NCBI GenBank assembly: GCA_963082875.1
Contig: OY720098.1
Coordinates: 13,516,001 to 13,580,000 of the forward strand
DNA from: Corella eumyota
Lineage: Eukaryota; Chordata; Ascidiacea; Phlebobranchia; Corellidae
DNA: 64,000 nt
Direction: 5' to 3'
Shown: piece after piece, positions 38,001-48,945 of the stretch
Numbering within the stretch: position 1 is the stretch's first letter
Layout: the number at the start of each line of letters is the position of its first letter
Notes under the pieces: generated by a model
What the model saw: the letters and a program-made list of their open reading frames with translations, nothing else
Databases searched by the model: none
Told to the model about the DNA's origin: nothing
Position numbers and translations under genes: made by a program

Positions 38001-41000
38001 GCACAATCAAACACTATACGGAACTTAGGCCCCGTACAGTGGTGTGGTATATACCACGTTATATCATTTATACGGTTCCTATTAGCCAATACAGTGACAT
38101 GTCCTAATTTTACATATTCATCAATTTTCTCCCTATATTGCCTAAAAATATCAGGGTTAGTAATAAACTTCTTCTTCAAAGATTGCAGCCTTTGAAGTGC
38201 CATTTTCCTATTCTTCGGAAGTTTGATATATTCCTCTTTCCATGGTAATCCGATTTCATAGTGTTCGCCGTTCCGCAAAACTGTTTTATCCATAATTTTC
38301 AACGCCCTTTTGTCGTTTAATGACATTTCGCTCCTTTGCTCGCAATCAAGGTCATGAAAGTCGCTCGACAAGACATTTAAAATGTCGCTGCATGATGCTG
38401 ATACTTGTTCAGGTTCATGCATAAAGTTAACATTTATTCGTTGCGATTGTTTCTTTATATTATGGTCCGAGCCAAACAATGTCCAGCCTAAGGCCGTGTG
38501 TAACCCGAAAGGCTGGCCCTTTTTGCCGTAACGCCATTCAGAAACCCTGAATGCATCGTGAACATTGTTTCCCAGAAGTAGCTCCACTGATTTTAATTTA
38601 AGTTCAGGAAACTTCAGGTCACGCAGATGCGGATACATGTTTGCCACCTTTTCCGTAAGAATGCTGTCACTTACGTTGACAATATGGTCGAGCACCAAAA
38701 GTTTTTCGACATTAAACGATTCTGTTTTATTGATCCCCTTTACATATAACGAGTCAACTCGGCTCCCATGGCTTGTTACCGAATTTGCTGTGTAGAGCTC
38801 GATATGTTCATTTGTCTCCTTGAGACCCAATTTCTTTGCAAGACTTGCAGTGCAAATACTTGTATCTGAACCGTCATCCAGAAAGGCATAAGTTTCCACA
38901 AAATTACTTTGATTGTTGCCCCAAACTTTAACTGGCACAATCTTGAAACGTTTCACATTTTTTACGCTGTTGTGGGAAACCTCGTTGCATGCCACAATAG
39001 CTGACTCGCTTTGCGGCTCCGCACTAGCCTCGGCGCTACTTTGCGGAATAGTAATATGCAGAAGAGTATTATGCCTCTTGCCACAATCCCTGCAGCCTTT
39101 GTCATATTTACAGTCTCGAGATTGGTGTCCTGCTCGAAGGCATTGGAAGCATAAGCGTTTGGTTTTTACATGCTCGCGTCGATCTTGTGGGGTTTTTGAT
39201 TTGAAAACTCCACATTGCCATAAAGGGTGGTGTTCACTGCAAGATGTGCACTTTTGCACAGGACCATTATATCTTCTTTTGTTGCTTTCCTTTTCAACAG
39301 CAGCGAATACACGACCAGGTCGGGTTGCCCTACCTCTAGCGGTGTATTGGGCAGTGGGCACCTTTGACCTGCAGTCCCGTTTAAGCTGCAGGCGGTGTAA
39401 AGATCGACGTTGATGTTTCGCAATTCTTTTTACGAACAACATAACATCTTCAAATGTTGGTGTCTTTGCCATGATCTTCCATGTCATTAGCGAATTCTTT
39501 GTAACTTTTCCAAGCATTTTCTGGAAATCTTCGTAAGACTTTGAAGATTGTGTCTTGACTGTTAAGGTCATATTCAAAGCCACCTGCACTTAAAGTACAA
39601 GCACAAAAGTAAAGGTCGTCGGCAAATGTGTTCCAGCCGTCGGCATCAAACTCCTTTAGTTTTGGTGCCTTTACTATTTTATCCATTGCAGCTTCTTTGA
39701 GTATATCAGGCTGATTGTACTTTTCATGCAGTCTAAGTCGTGCCTCACGGTATGCCTTTGTTCGGTCTTCAATGACGTCACAACCGCGAATCGCTTGTGA
39801 GGCCTCGCCAGTACAATATTTAAGTAGAAAACTTAAACGGGCACTGTTATCGTGAATTCTACGTTAAACAAATTCTTCAAACGTCGTATAAATCCCAAGT
39901 ATTCTAACACGTTGCCACTAAAGCTATCCAATTTAATCTTTGGCGTAGCAAAATCAAAACTTAAAAATGGCGGCTGATGCTGCTGAACAGGTTGAGGTCG
40001 GTCATAAACACGATCCTCTTGGCCGGAAAGATAATCTCTCGGGTCCGCCAATACAGACGGCCTTGGTCGATGTGCCAATGCCGGTGAAACTGCAGTTGGT
40101 GCCGGCCCCGCTGCCTTTATTGAGCGAGGTGATTTGTCGCCTTCGTATATTCGTAAATGCGACAATGATGTTTCATTAAAGTTCACTTCTGGTTCGGTAA
40201 CAGGCTTTGCATATTGTTTCAGCCTTAAAGGCAAAACCTCAGAGATATCGGAGCCAAATTCGCTATCTTCGTATCTCTCAGCAAAACGAACCTTTTCTTG
40301 TGCATGAACAATTTGTTCTTGCATTTTAAGTTCCTCGCTTTTCCTGTTTAACTCTTTAACTTTTCTCTGGGCTTCAAGCTCCTGCCGCTGGCGCTTAGCT
40401 TCAAGTTCCCTTTCTTGGCGCTGGGCTTCAAGTTCCCTTTCTTGGCGCTTAGCTTCAAGTTCCCTTTCTTGGCGCTTAGCTTCAAGTTCATCTTGAAGTT
40501 TGTCAATTTCGTGACGCTGTTCCATAAACTCGGCTGTTGAGCGGACAACTTCCACATTTTCTTCGAGAGCTTCAACGCTTCGTCTGCTGCGGTGCGAGCG
40601 ACCAGATCTAATCGACCGTCCGGCAACAGAACCTGCTCTTGAAGAAGTTTTTCGGACACAGGTCTCCAAATATGCCTGGTACCGATTGTCGGCTACAACT
40701 TTCCGCTGTTCTATTTCCTTCAATTTTGAAGTAGCGGAGGTTCTTACATCTCCCTCTGACTGGGAAATATAGTTCTTGCATGCGCTTACAACTCTTTCGT
40801 AGGCCGTATCAAAGTCACCCTTTAACCTTGTGACTTCTTTACTATCAGAACACTCTGCTTCTATTTCTTTGCAAAGTTTGTTCTTACATCGGGTAAATGC
40901 CGATAGAGCATACGTACGCTCTTCCTTTGACCCCAAAGGTCCCGACTTAGTAACAGTTTTACTAGTCGAAGTGTCCACAGTGGTGGACGAAGTAACAACC

Positions 41001-41047
41001 ATACCTTCCGTTGTTACGGCAGGAAAAGTGACGTTTCCTTCCTCCAT
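35069..41047 (-). pseudogene. BEL/Pao gag-pol region (fossil)
   Basis: Order on the minus strand: a Gag N-terminal part with a long charged coiled coil (repeated ELEAKRQER units near 40350-40500), a DUF1759-like segment (KIKLDSFSGNVLEYLGF), zinc knuckles (CFQCLRAGHQSRDC), an aspartic protease of the DUF1758 type (DDGSDTS), Pao-type reverse transcriptase (RIVFDCAAK and the FYVDD catalytic motif), RNase H (TFSDAS), integrase zinc-binding and DDE core (ending in SDNGTNFVGAE) and a C-terminal DUF5641-like domain. This is the established BEL/Pao order. There is no envelope-like part. It is inactive as it stands. Confidence 0.88.
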
Positions 41048-41252
41048 ATTTCACAAAAATTAATTAACAACTTAATTAACAAAACCCTATGTATATTATT
41101 AACCACACACACAAGTTATTGAATCTTATATTCAACAACTTTACAAAAACTAACTATCACAAATTAGCACACAAAAAATACTTTTACCTTCGCACAAGTA
41201 ATACCTAACAACTTTCCATATCTTACTAAGGTAAAACTCGTAAATCTCGCAA

Positions 41253-41878
41253 TGTAGGATCTAATACACTCCTACTATGGCTTAAACAATTATTAAACCC
41301 CAATAGAGTACGCTGTAAAGATGAGCATCGATAAGAAAGCCACACTTAATTAAAATACACAAAATAGCCGTGTTAAATCAAACTCGCTAACTTATTACCA
41401 AAACCTGCCCAAGGATTCAATTTACCAAATGTAATCTGTACAAGCGGCTTTTAATTAGAATTGAAACTACAGGAAATGGGAAATAAATGCGACACAAAAA
41501 TATGACATGAAACACAAACTACAAAGTATATAATCAACAAATTAAGTATAAAAGCGAAAGTCTAATTGTGTGTTAAACCTTACTTCGGCCTTACTTATTT
41601 ATGAGTTTTTACGTCCAGCGAACTGACCAAAAAGCTATATTGCCAGTTATTTAAAGCGAAATAAAATAGGAGAAAACGCATACAAACAATAAAGAAAATA
41701 CAAAGCATTATCGATAAACAGAACAACAAATGCTTCATAAGTGACGATGGGGAGGGAAAATCTTCCGCAGCTGGGATCAAGCCGAATGATTCAGCGTGAA
41801 ACGCCGGAGCTCACTAAAAGTGACCTCCCGCCAATAAATCATTTCAAATTTTTAATAAGATCGATAATGGACATAACA
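41253..41878 (-). repeat. 5' LTR of BEL element
   Basis: A 626-bp partner of 34110-34735. It is followed on the plus strand by the duplication CCATC. Confidence 0.93.
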
Positions 41879-42120
41879 CCATCGTAAGAAAGAATGGTCG
41901 GAATTTGAAACTGTCTTCTCATCAAATAACACCTATATAGTTTTGTTGCAAAAATAAGGGCTAATAATTCTTTTCTAGTTGTCCTTATCGAATAATGCCT
42001 TTCTGCCTTGGATAGGGTTCGGTTTCCATAACCGACAACGTTTTTCTGCCTCCGCCTTTTTGTGAAAGAACACACCCAAAGCGTAATCCAAAGTATTAGT
42101 GTCTACGATAAACGGTTTAC
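41879..42120 (-). mobile_element. Older gypsy fossil, upstream part (RNase H)
   Basis: A minus-strand RNase H similarity (GNRTLSKAERHYSIRTTRKE and LLALIFATKLYRCYL) typical of Ty3/gypsy. It is broken. The BEL element separates it from its downstream part at 33401-34109. Confidence 0.7.
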
Positions 42121-42590
42121 TAGAATTGGGGTATTACAGAACAGGGGTTTAAGTCAAATCACCCGTGGCATTTATGTTAGGTTAATGGATGTGTTGTTTC
42201 TTTACAAAATATTTATAATAAGCTAAAGTGTCTCAATAAATTAAATTCCAAAAGTTGTGACGTCACATATAGAAGATATACCTTAGCACAAAAGTTCACA
42301 CCTACAAGTGAAGATTTTCTAATGCTTAAACACAAAAGTGTGCACCACATCGTTGATGTGTTGAAAATAACGAAGTTAAATTTTTTGTTAGAATTTAACT
42401 TTTGAGTCAATTTTAAAAATTGTTATCGAACCTGTTAATTTTTGTTAAATTGTGCTCCCGTTAAATTAAGCCCGTTAATTCAATATTTTACAAGTAAATC
42501 CATGGTAATATAGGGATATATATATTTAATATCGCCGTCTATCGGGTTTAAACGTCGCAATCTTTAAACAATGTAAGCAATTACTATCGA
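42121..42590. other. Non-coding, no gene seen
   Basis: AT-rich stretch between the gypsy fragment and a SINE. A palindromic TGACGTCA occurs at 42258. Nothing else was recognised. Confidence 0.4.
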
Positions 42591-42591
42591 T

Positions 42592-42800
42592 TACCTGTGC
42601 CCACCTATGCAGCGTTGTGTAGTGGTAAAAACACACCGGGCAATTATAATCTATAATATCCCAAACTGCCATAGGCAACTCGAGACTGAGTCGGAGTAAC
42701 TGATGTTACTCTATGTTTAAGTCGCGCATTCGCATTCTCACATCGAGGATAAAGATATATACAAAAAAAATAGTCCGCTTGTTTTATTTAATAAGCTGAG
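42592..42800 (+). mobile_element. tRNA-derived SINE, internally shortened copy
   Basis: The tRNA-like head (gcgttgtgtagtggtaaaaa) is joined directly to the body's second half (accgggcaattataatctat, ggcaactcgagactgagtcg, gttactctatgtttaagtcg, cgaggataaagatatata). The middle part seen in other copies is absent. Confidence 0.75.
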
Positions 42801-42812
42801 AGCAGTACAGAG

Positions 42813-43384
42813 GGGGACGCGGAATTTGAGGGAATGGAAAATGAAGGAACGGAAATTGAAGGAACGGAAAATGAAGGAACCGGAAAATGAAGGAACGGAA
42901 AATGAAGGAACCGGAAAATAAAGGAACGGAAAATAAAAGAACCGGAAAATGAAGGAACGGAAATTGAAGAAAAGTGAAAAAGGAGAGGCGGAATCCTATA
43001 AAAATAAAACGCGGAAATTCCGTCGACTATTTATTTGTATTTAAGTCAATATTATTTTAGAAATAAACGGGCATTTTATAGAAGAGGGTTAGGGTATGCT
43101 GGGGTAATAAAAATTAACTCATTATCGCTTATCAGTTCTCGAATAAATGACAGTAAACCTAAATAAACAGTCAACGGTATTTCCGCGTTTTATTTTTTAG
43201 GATTCCGCTACTCCTTTTTTTACTTTTCTTCAATTTCCGTTCCTTCATTTTCCGGTTTCTTCATTTTCCGTTCTTTCATTTTCCAGTTCCTTCATTTTTC
43301 GTTCCTTCATTTTCCGGTTCCTTCATTTTCCGTTCCTTCATTTTCCGTTCCTTCAATTTCCATTCCCTCATTTTCAGTCGACCC
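42813..43384. mobile_element. Foldback (TU-like) element, copy 2
   Basis: It has the same ends as copy 1 (GGGGACGCGG...CAGTCGACCC), the same 15-bp purine-rich arm units and a nearly identical centre. It is flanked by an 8-bp duplication GTACAGAG (42805-42812 and 43385-43392). The arms are about 210 bp including the inner part around acgcggaaattccgtcgact. It ends about 165 bases before the MINDY start codon. Confidence 0.88.
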
Positions 43385-43548
43385 GTACAGAGCAGAGAAT
43401 GACCCTGATTACTTTAAAGAACAACTTTAAAATTGGTCATTCTAACGTTACAAGTCAAAGCTAGTAGTTTCTTTTCAGTATTACCACTCTTTGTTTCCTG
43501 GACATACGCAGAATAAAATTATAGAAAAATAAAATAAACGCATTTTAA

Positions 43549-44763
43549 ATGGCCATTAAAGATTCAAATAATACAGTTTCTAGTTCCGCTAATGAACATA
43601 GCAATAAGCAAAATAAAGAAATCGAAACCGATTTAAAAACAAACTTGAAAGAACAATCTAATACTTCTCAGAATTTGGATAATAGTCATAGTGAAACCAA
43701 TCTCGACTACTTTATTAAGTGGGTTTTGTGGAAAAGTGAAAATGTTGCAATAATAACACAAAATCGAAATGGCCCCTGTCCGCTTTTGGCAATTTTAAAT
43801 TTATTGCTCTTAACAAAACGAATTCGGTTGCCCTCTGGACTGCAAACTATATCTTCAAAGCGGTTAATTGATCACATAGGCGTATTAATGTTAGAAGACA
43901 TGCCAACTGATTTAACAGAAACAGAAAAATTGAATTATGAAAAAAACATCTCAGACGCTATTGCTGTATTTCCGAAGTTATTAACTGGTATTGATGTAAA
44001 TGTTAAATTTCAAAATGTGTCAAGTTTTGAATTTACTTCTGAACTAGCAGTGTTTGACCTATTAAATATACGTTTATATCATGGCTGGGTACCTGATCCT
44101 CAAGATGCAACAACACATAAATTAATATGTAATTGTAGTTATAATCAACTTATTGACAAAATAATCAGAAGTAAGGAATCAACAAATGAAAATTTGCTTC
44201 GCGAAGGTTTAATTGTTGAAGAATTTTTAAACTCGTCAATGTCTCAAATTACATACCATGGTGTAGTTAGTTTATTAGAATCACTAAACAACCACGAAAT
44301 TTCAATTTTATTTAGAAACAATCACTTTTTAACATTGTGCAAAAATGAAAATGAATTATTTACTCTTGTAACAGATCAGGGATTTTTAAACAAACCAAGA
44401 ATTGTATGGGAAAGTTTGTCCAGCGTTTCAGGAGATACACATTTTACTGATTCTGATTTTCGAAGCCCCAACTTTTGTTATGAGGAAGAAAATAGCAGTT
44501 TTGAACCCACAAACAAGCAGCAATTGGAAAATGATCTTCAAATGGCTTTGTCACTCCAAAAAAGTGAAAGTTCTATAGCACATGATTTTCAGAGTACCTC
44601 CACTACTAAACCTTTGCAAAAACTTGATAACAAAGAGACAGAAAATTCCGATCATAATTTAGCTAAAAAATTACAACAACAATTTGACAATGAAGTACAA
44701 CTGCAGCCAACGCAGCAAAAAGTTCAAAGATCCCCAAAGAATGACAAATGCAATATTTTATAG
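43549..44763 (+). CDS. MINDY: MINDY-1/2 (FAM63) K48-specific deubiquitinase, single exon
   Basis: 404 codons without an intron. The family cleaves K48-linked polyubiquitin. The catalytic Cys77 lies in TQNRNGPCPLLAILNLL, with the Gln of that motif as the likely oxyanion residue. The catalytic His259 lies in FRNNHFLTLC. Other family blocks are FDLLNIRLYHGWVPDPQD and YHGVVSLLESL. Near the C-terminus, NDLQMALSLQKSE is a MIU-type ubiquitin-binding helix and HNLAKKLQQQFDNE may be a second. The chain ends KCNIL, a CAAX-like signal that would predict geranylgeranylation and membrane attachment. The first 50 residues are low-complexity Asn/Ser/Lys. Start chosen at the ATG in atttaaatggcc, with upstream stops. 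A pyrimidine-AG (tttcttttcag) at about 43468-43478 could be a 5' UTR or trans-splice acceptor. The lack of introns suggests intron loss or retroposition. MINDY-1 versus MINDY-2 cannot be told. Confidence 0.93.
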   Translation: MAIKDSNNTVSSSANEHSNKQNKEIETDLKTNLKEQSNTSQNLDNSHSETNLDYFIKWVLWKSENVAIITQNRNGPCPLLAILNLLLLTKRIRLPSGLQTISSKRLIDHIGVLMLEDMPTDLTETEKLNYEKNISDAIAVFPKLLTGIDVNVKFQNVSSFEFTSELAVFDLLNIRLYHGWVPDPQDATTHKLICNCSYNQLIDKIIRSKESTNENLLREGLIVEEFLNSSMSQITYHGVVSLLESLNNHEISILFRNNHFLTLCKNENELFTLVTDQGFLNKPRIVWESLSSVSGDTHFTDSDFRSPNFCYEEENSSFEPTNKQQLENDLQMALSLQKSESSIAHDFQSTSTTKPLQKLDNKETENSDHNLAKKLQQQFDNEVQLQPTQQKVQRSPKNDKCNIL

Positions 44764-45205
44764 AAAATTTGTTTATATATATTGTAATATATTGTATATT
44801 GTAGTTTAGGTTATGTAGTATTTTACTTACACATACTAAAATACTAGTAGGTCAATATTTTAATTCATTTGCTTGAGTCATAATTTATACCTTTATGAAT
44901 TATACATTTTGTTGGTAATTACAAAATTAAAAAGTACTATGGTACTACTTAACTTAATACAACTAAAATTATATGTGTATATATTATTTAATTTAGTTTT
45001 GATATTGATATCAGATTTTTTTTATTTTTTGTTGTCTTACCAAGCATGTTTTTAAAATAGTTATCTAATTCGCCTACGCTTACATGCTAATAATCTTATT
45101 AAAAAAATTCTAAATTATAATTAGGTTTATGTTCCTTTTAAAGTATTATGTACTTTTTAGATTTCATTTATTTGGTTTATTTGTATATACCACTAAATTA
45201 TCAAA

Positions 45206-48200
45206 ATGAACGCCCTAATGAAAAGTGAAAATAGTGTGGAATATATTGCAAGAGCAGTTCGAATTGGCACATTAAAAACTAGTGCATCCATCAAATCTGG
45301 TGTAAGCAATGATAAGGAAAAAGATAAACAAATAAAAGTTACAATAGACCTTAAGGGCATAAGATTTACTGTCCTTCCACAGGGAGGTAAGTTTTAAATT
45401 TTATAAAGTCATTTTTTGTTAAGAAGTTATTTTTGCGGAACATTCCTATTTTACTAAAGTAGGTATTACCTGTATTTATTTGTTTTTTTGTTTAAATAAT
45501 ACCTTTTAAGTTTATAAACAATTAACACAAATTAAAGTTATGGTGTTATAGGCCCATAGTCTTTTATAAATTGGTTTTAATTGCATAGCATTTTTATATA
45601 AAAATAGTGATCAATTATGAATTGCATATTAAAACAAATATTTTTTGTCTAAGATTTTTTTTCATATATATATTTATCCCTCGCTAAGGGAAGGTCGAAT
45701 GGGCGACCTAAACATAGAATAACATCAGTTACTTGGACCAAGTCTTGAGTTGCCTGTTGCAGTTTGGGATATTATAGAAACCATAATTGCCCAGTAATTA
45801 TGCTGCTGATGATGTGTTGGCTCAGCAGGAGTTTATACCATTTATAGCGTGTTACTCTAGGACGCTACAGCTTGAGAGCAGTGGGGATTGAACCCACGAC
45901 CTCATGGGGGCGTAGCAAGCTCTTTTACCCCTACACCACGCTGCTGGTAAGTTGCAAGAACATTGGTTTTTGGGTTAATTTTCCTTCAAGCTTGCTATTG
46001 CTTTTGTGACTAGAGCTTACTTATACTTTTGCCAAGCCTAAAAAACGTATTTTTCTTAACAGATATTAGTAATTTAATCCCATTTTTAGTGAACAGTTAT
46101 TTGATCAAAAATTATTTTTTTGGCACAGAATAAGACATAAAAATACCAAAAAAACTAATTAACTATTAAATTAATTTGTCAATATAATAATTTTATATTT
46201 TCTTTGCAGAAGATAAACATGGTGGGGACATCACTATCAAAATACCTTACAGAAGGCTGACAAAAGTTTTGTCCCATGTTGGAAGGTCTTGTCCGACCTT
46301 ATGGATTAAGACAGATGAAAATTTAGCTGGAAGAATTCGCTCAGTTTGTAATATGAAAGCAGATGGAGCATATTATGATCCTGAATCTCCAGGTATGTAT
46401 CTTGCACTAAATTTTGTTAAGATAGTAAATCAATAGTAGAGTTAGCAAAGACTATTTTAAAATTTCTTATCACCAACGAATATTTAGCATTTAACTTTAG
46501 GTCGACAATAATTTAGAATTTGAAGTGTATTTTTCAGAGTATGGTTAGAGTAATATGGGGTTAATAAAATATATCACATCGTATGTAAATTGGCATTTTC
46601 ATGCATTCACCCATAAAAAATAAAATAAAAAAAAGATTAGCAAGGACCGTGAAGTACAAAAAAAATCAGTAAGGATCGTCATAGGATTAAAACTGTTTAT
46701 TGTCGAAGAGTACAAGTAATTTGCTTTTTAATAAATAGTTTATTATGGCAATACAGTGTATACATATAAAAAAGTGTTTTTAAGAATATTTGTTAAGCGT
46801 GTCATGTGACCTCAATAACTATAGCCTACTCTGTAACAAACATAACAAATACAGTAAAAATATTAATAAATGTATATATGTGTTTTATTTAGTTTAAAAT
46901 TAATCTATTATTGGATTGTATCATAATTTTTTTGTTAAAATAGAGAAAAAACTGTTTAAAATTAAAATTTAGCAATACAAGGCTTAAGCTCTGTGTTTCT
47001 GCACAGTATAAATCAGATTTATAATAAATATATTTTTATATGTTTAGCGATTGATTGTTTTTTGTTTTTTTTTTGTAGTTTTTGATTAGAATAAGTTTGC
47101 TTTTAAAAAATATAAATATAATTGTACTTGTTAGTTAATAAGGTTTTTTTTTTATGCTAAATTAGTTTGGATGTAATTAACCAACAAACTTGCTTTAAAA
47201 TTTGTAGAACCTGCAGAGCAAGAAATATCTATTATTTCAGCTGTGGATCCAATTCCATATGTTGTAGCGCACAGTATCAACAAGATATTTGAAAAAATGG
47301 GTGACAAAATGGGCCAGGATTTGTACCAAGAACTTACTTCTACACAGAATAATGAAAAATTAGTGAGGGTCTGTTAATAACTTCTATTTTTTTATTTATA
47401 AGTATGTTTTTCTTCTTGTTTCTTAAATTATTCCGCTTTAAAAAAATCAAGGTAATCAAAATAATATTGTTTATTAACCCTGTCTTTTTATTTTTAACTC
47501 AATTGTTTTGCAGGTTTCTAAAGTTATGGTAAGTTTAAATGAGAGAAAGAAGAAAGCAAAATTCGTTGAAGTAAACAAAAGTCCTAAAATAAGACTTGCC
47601 AAAAAGCCATTGGACAGTGACAGTGATACAGATTGTGAAGCTGATGAACTAAATTCTTCAAGAACTTTAAGATCAAAAAAAGGTAAAACTAGATTTATAG
47701 GATAAATAAAATATGGTACAAAATTGTTTGATAATTTAAGGACAAAAATATATTAAAAGATATGCATAAAACATAACTTAATTAAAAAAAATTTAATAAA
47801 TTGAAGAGAAATAGACTTTTAAATGCACAAAAATTTATTTTTTAACCCATTTTCAAGTTATTATTATCATGATATACATTAGACTAACTTTTAAATGCCT
47901 AAAATGTTATTAATACTATGATATACAATTGACCAAAACTTAAAAACCTAAATACAACCTTTAAATTGTAATAAAGAAACACATATTTTTTATGAGTTAG
48001 TGAAAATAACATTTTAAAAATGAGAGGATTAAAACACAATCTGATGGTAAACAAAATATCAAATATTTAAAAGTTTAAAGGACAAAGATTATTCTAATAG
48101 CATAAAGAATAATAATAACCACCCATTATTTTTTAGGATGAATTGTATCTTGGAACATAAGTTATTTTAAATTTTTTTTCTCTAACACAACTTACTGTAG

Positions 48201-48603
48201 ATAAAATATTGTACCAGTTTCTATGGTGTAAGAAATGTTTTTGCTCTCATTTAGCTAAAACAAAAGATACGAATGAGGAAAATAAAAGTTTATCACAAAA
48301 TAAGAATATCAACATTTTAGGTAAGAAAAATTTGATTTTTTTTCAATTTTTTTTTCAACAAAAGTTAAAAATGCAGACAATTGTTCAAACTTCTTATTTT
48401 TGAACTGCTTAGTATTTATGATTTCAACTGTAACACATTTGCTTTAATTAAAATTTAAAGTTGTTGTATAATTTTTTTTTACAGAAAGTAACGAGGTGTT
48501 TTGTAAAAGAATAATGACTACTTTAGCAACACTGTCCCCAGAAAAAAATGCGCGTGCCAAAGCTCTTATTCAAAATCTTCTTTACAAAATTGAATTTAGC
48601 TAA
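45206..48603 (+). CDS. Unrecognised six-exon gene, 290 aa, possible BESS-like C-terminus
   Basis: Exons 45206-45386, 46210-46392, 47208-47362, 47514-47682, 48255-48320 and 48485-48603. All are GT-AG and 873 nt close in frame. The N-terminal ~120 residues alternate hydrophobic strands (KVTIDLKGIRFTVLPQGGED, GGDITIKIPYRRLTKVL, CPTLWIKTDENLAGRIRSV), which looks like a compact beta-rich, perhaps PH-like, domain. A Lys-rich and then acidic linker (LDSDSDTDCEADE) follows. The last 37 residues (FCKRIMTTLATLSPEKNARA, ALIQNLLYKIEF) resemble a BESS motif in pattern, which would suit a nuclear protein-protein contact. None of this is a firm homology. AATAAA at 48940-48945 is a good polyadenylation signal. 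It starts 442 bases after the MINDY stop on the same strand. Confidence 0.65.
45668..45955 (-). mobile_element. tRNA-derived SINE, full copy
   Basis: On the minus strand the head reads cagcgtggtgtaggggtaaa (A box) and gtgggttcaatccccactgc (B box GGTTCAATCC). It is followed by the body through gctgagccaacacatcatca and ggcaactcaagacttggtcc. It lies in intron 1 of the six-exon gene. Confidence 0.85.
47686..48115 (+). mobile_element. Helentron/HINE-like element filling intron 4
   Basis: Begins actagatttataggataaat then aaatatggtacaaaattgtt, a diverged match to the 5' block of the 0.8-7.7 kb array. It continues through one diverged ~126-bp core unit (gatatacaattgaccaaaac) and aggattaaaacacaatctga. 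The element starts 4-5 bases after the exon 4 splice donor (47683-47684) and takes up most of the 572-base intron. Confidence 0.65.
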
Positions 48604-48939
48604 ACCTTTAATATTGCATAAATTTGTTATACTTAATTATGTTTTTTGTTTGTAAGCTGAACTTTAGCATACATACAATAACACAGTATTGTTTTTTTTT
48701 TTAATTTTGATACCTCATATTTGTGTACAATTTTTAAGAAAAAAAAAAAAACATTTTTTAATTGTCACAACGAAGCTATTTTGGTTAAGGCTTGCATATG
48801 TAAAAAAATCAAATCATGCTTTTTAACTTGCCAAATATTTTATTCACAATTGTAAATAAATCGTTTTTATAAGAGTAACTATAAGCTTTCTTAAACTTTT
48901 GTTGGCTTTAAGAGATTAACAACTCCAAAATTAGTTGTG

Positions 48940-48945
48940 AATAAA
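48940..48945 (+). terminator. Polyadenylation signal AATAAA
   Basis: It lies 337 bases after the stop of the six-exon gene, on its strand, and is followed by T-rich sequence. It is a likely but not unique 3'-end signal. Confidence 0.4.

Larger units (their letters stand above)
34110..41878 (-). mobile_element. BEL/Pao LTR retroelement, nearly whole (fossil)
   Basis: A minus-strand element of 7769 bp with two 626-bp LTRs that differ at only about eight positions (~1.3%), so it is fairly young. The 5-bp target duplication CCATC lies at 34105-34109 and 41879-41883. It sits inside the RNase H region of an older gypsy copy. The internal region carries the family's gag, protease, reverse transcriptase, RNase H, integrase and C-terminal domain. 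It is close to full length but broken, with about three to five breaks. A solo LTR of the same family is at 22754. Confidence 0.93.

Noticed and set aside
45880-45950. A tRNA gene
   Set aside because: The A and B boxes are present, but the acceptor and anticodon stems do not form and the SINE body follows directly.
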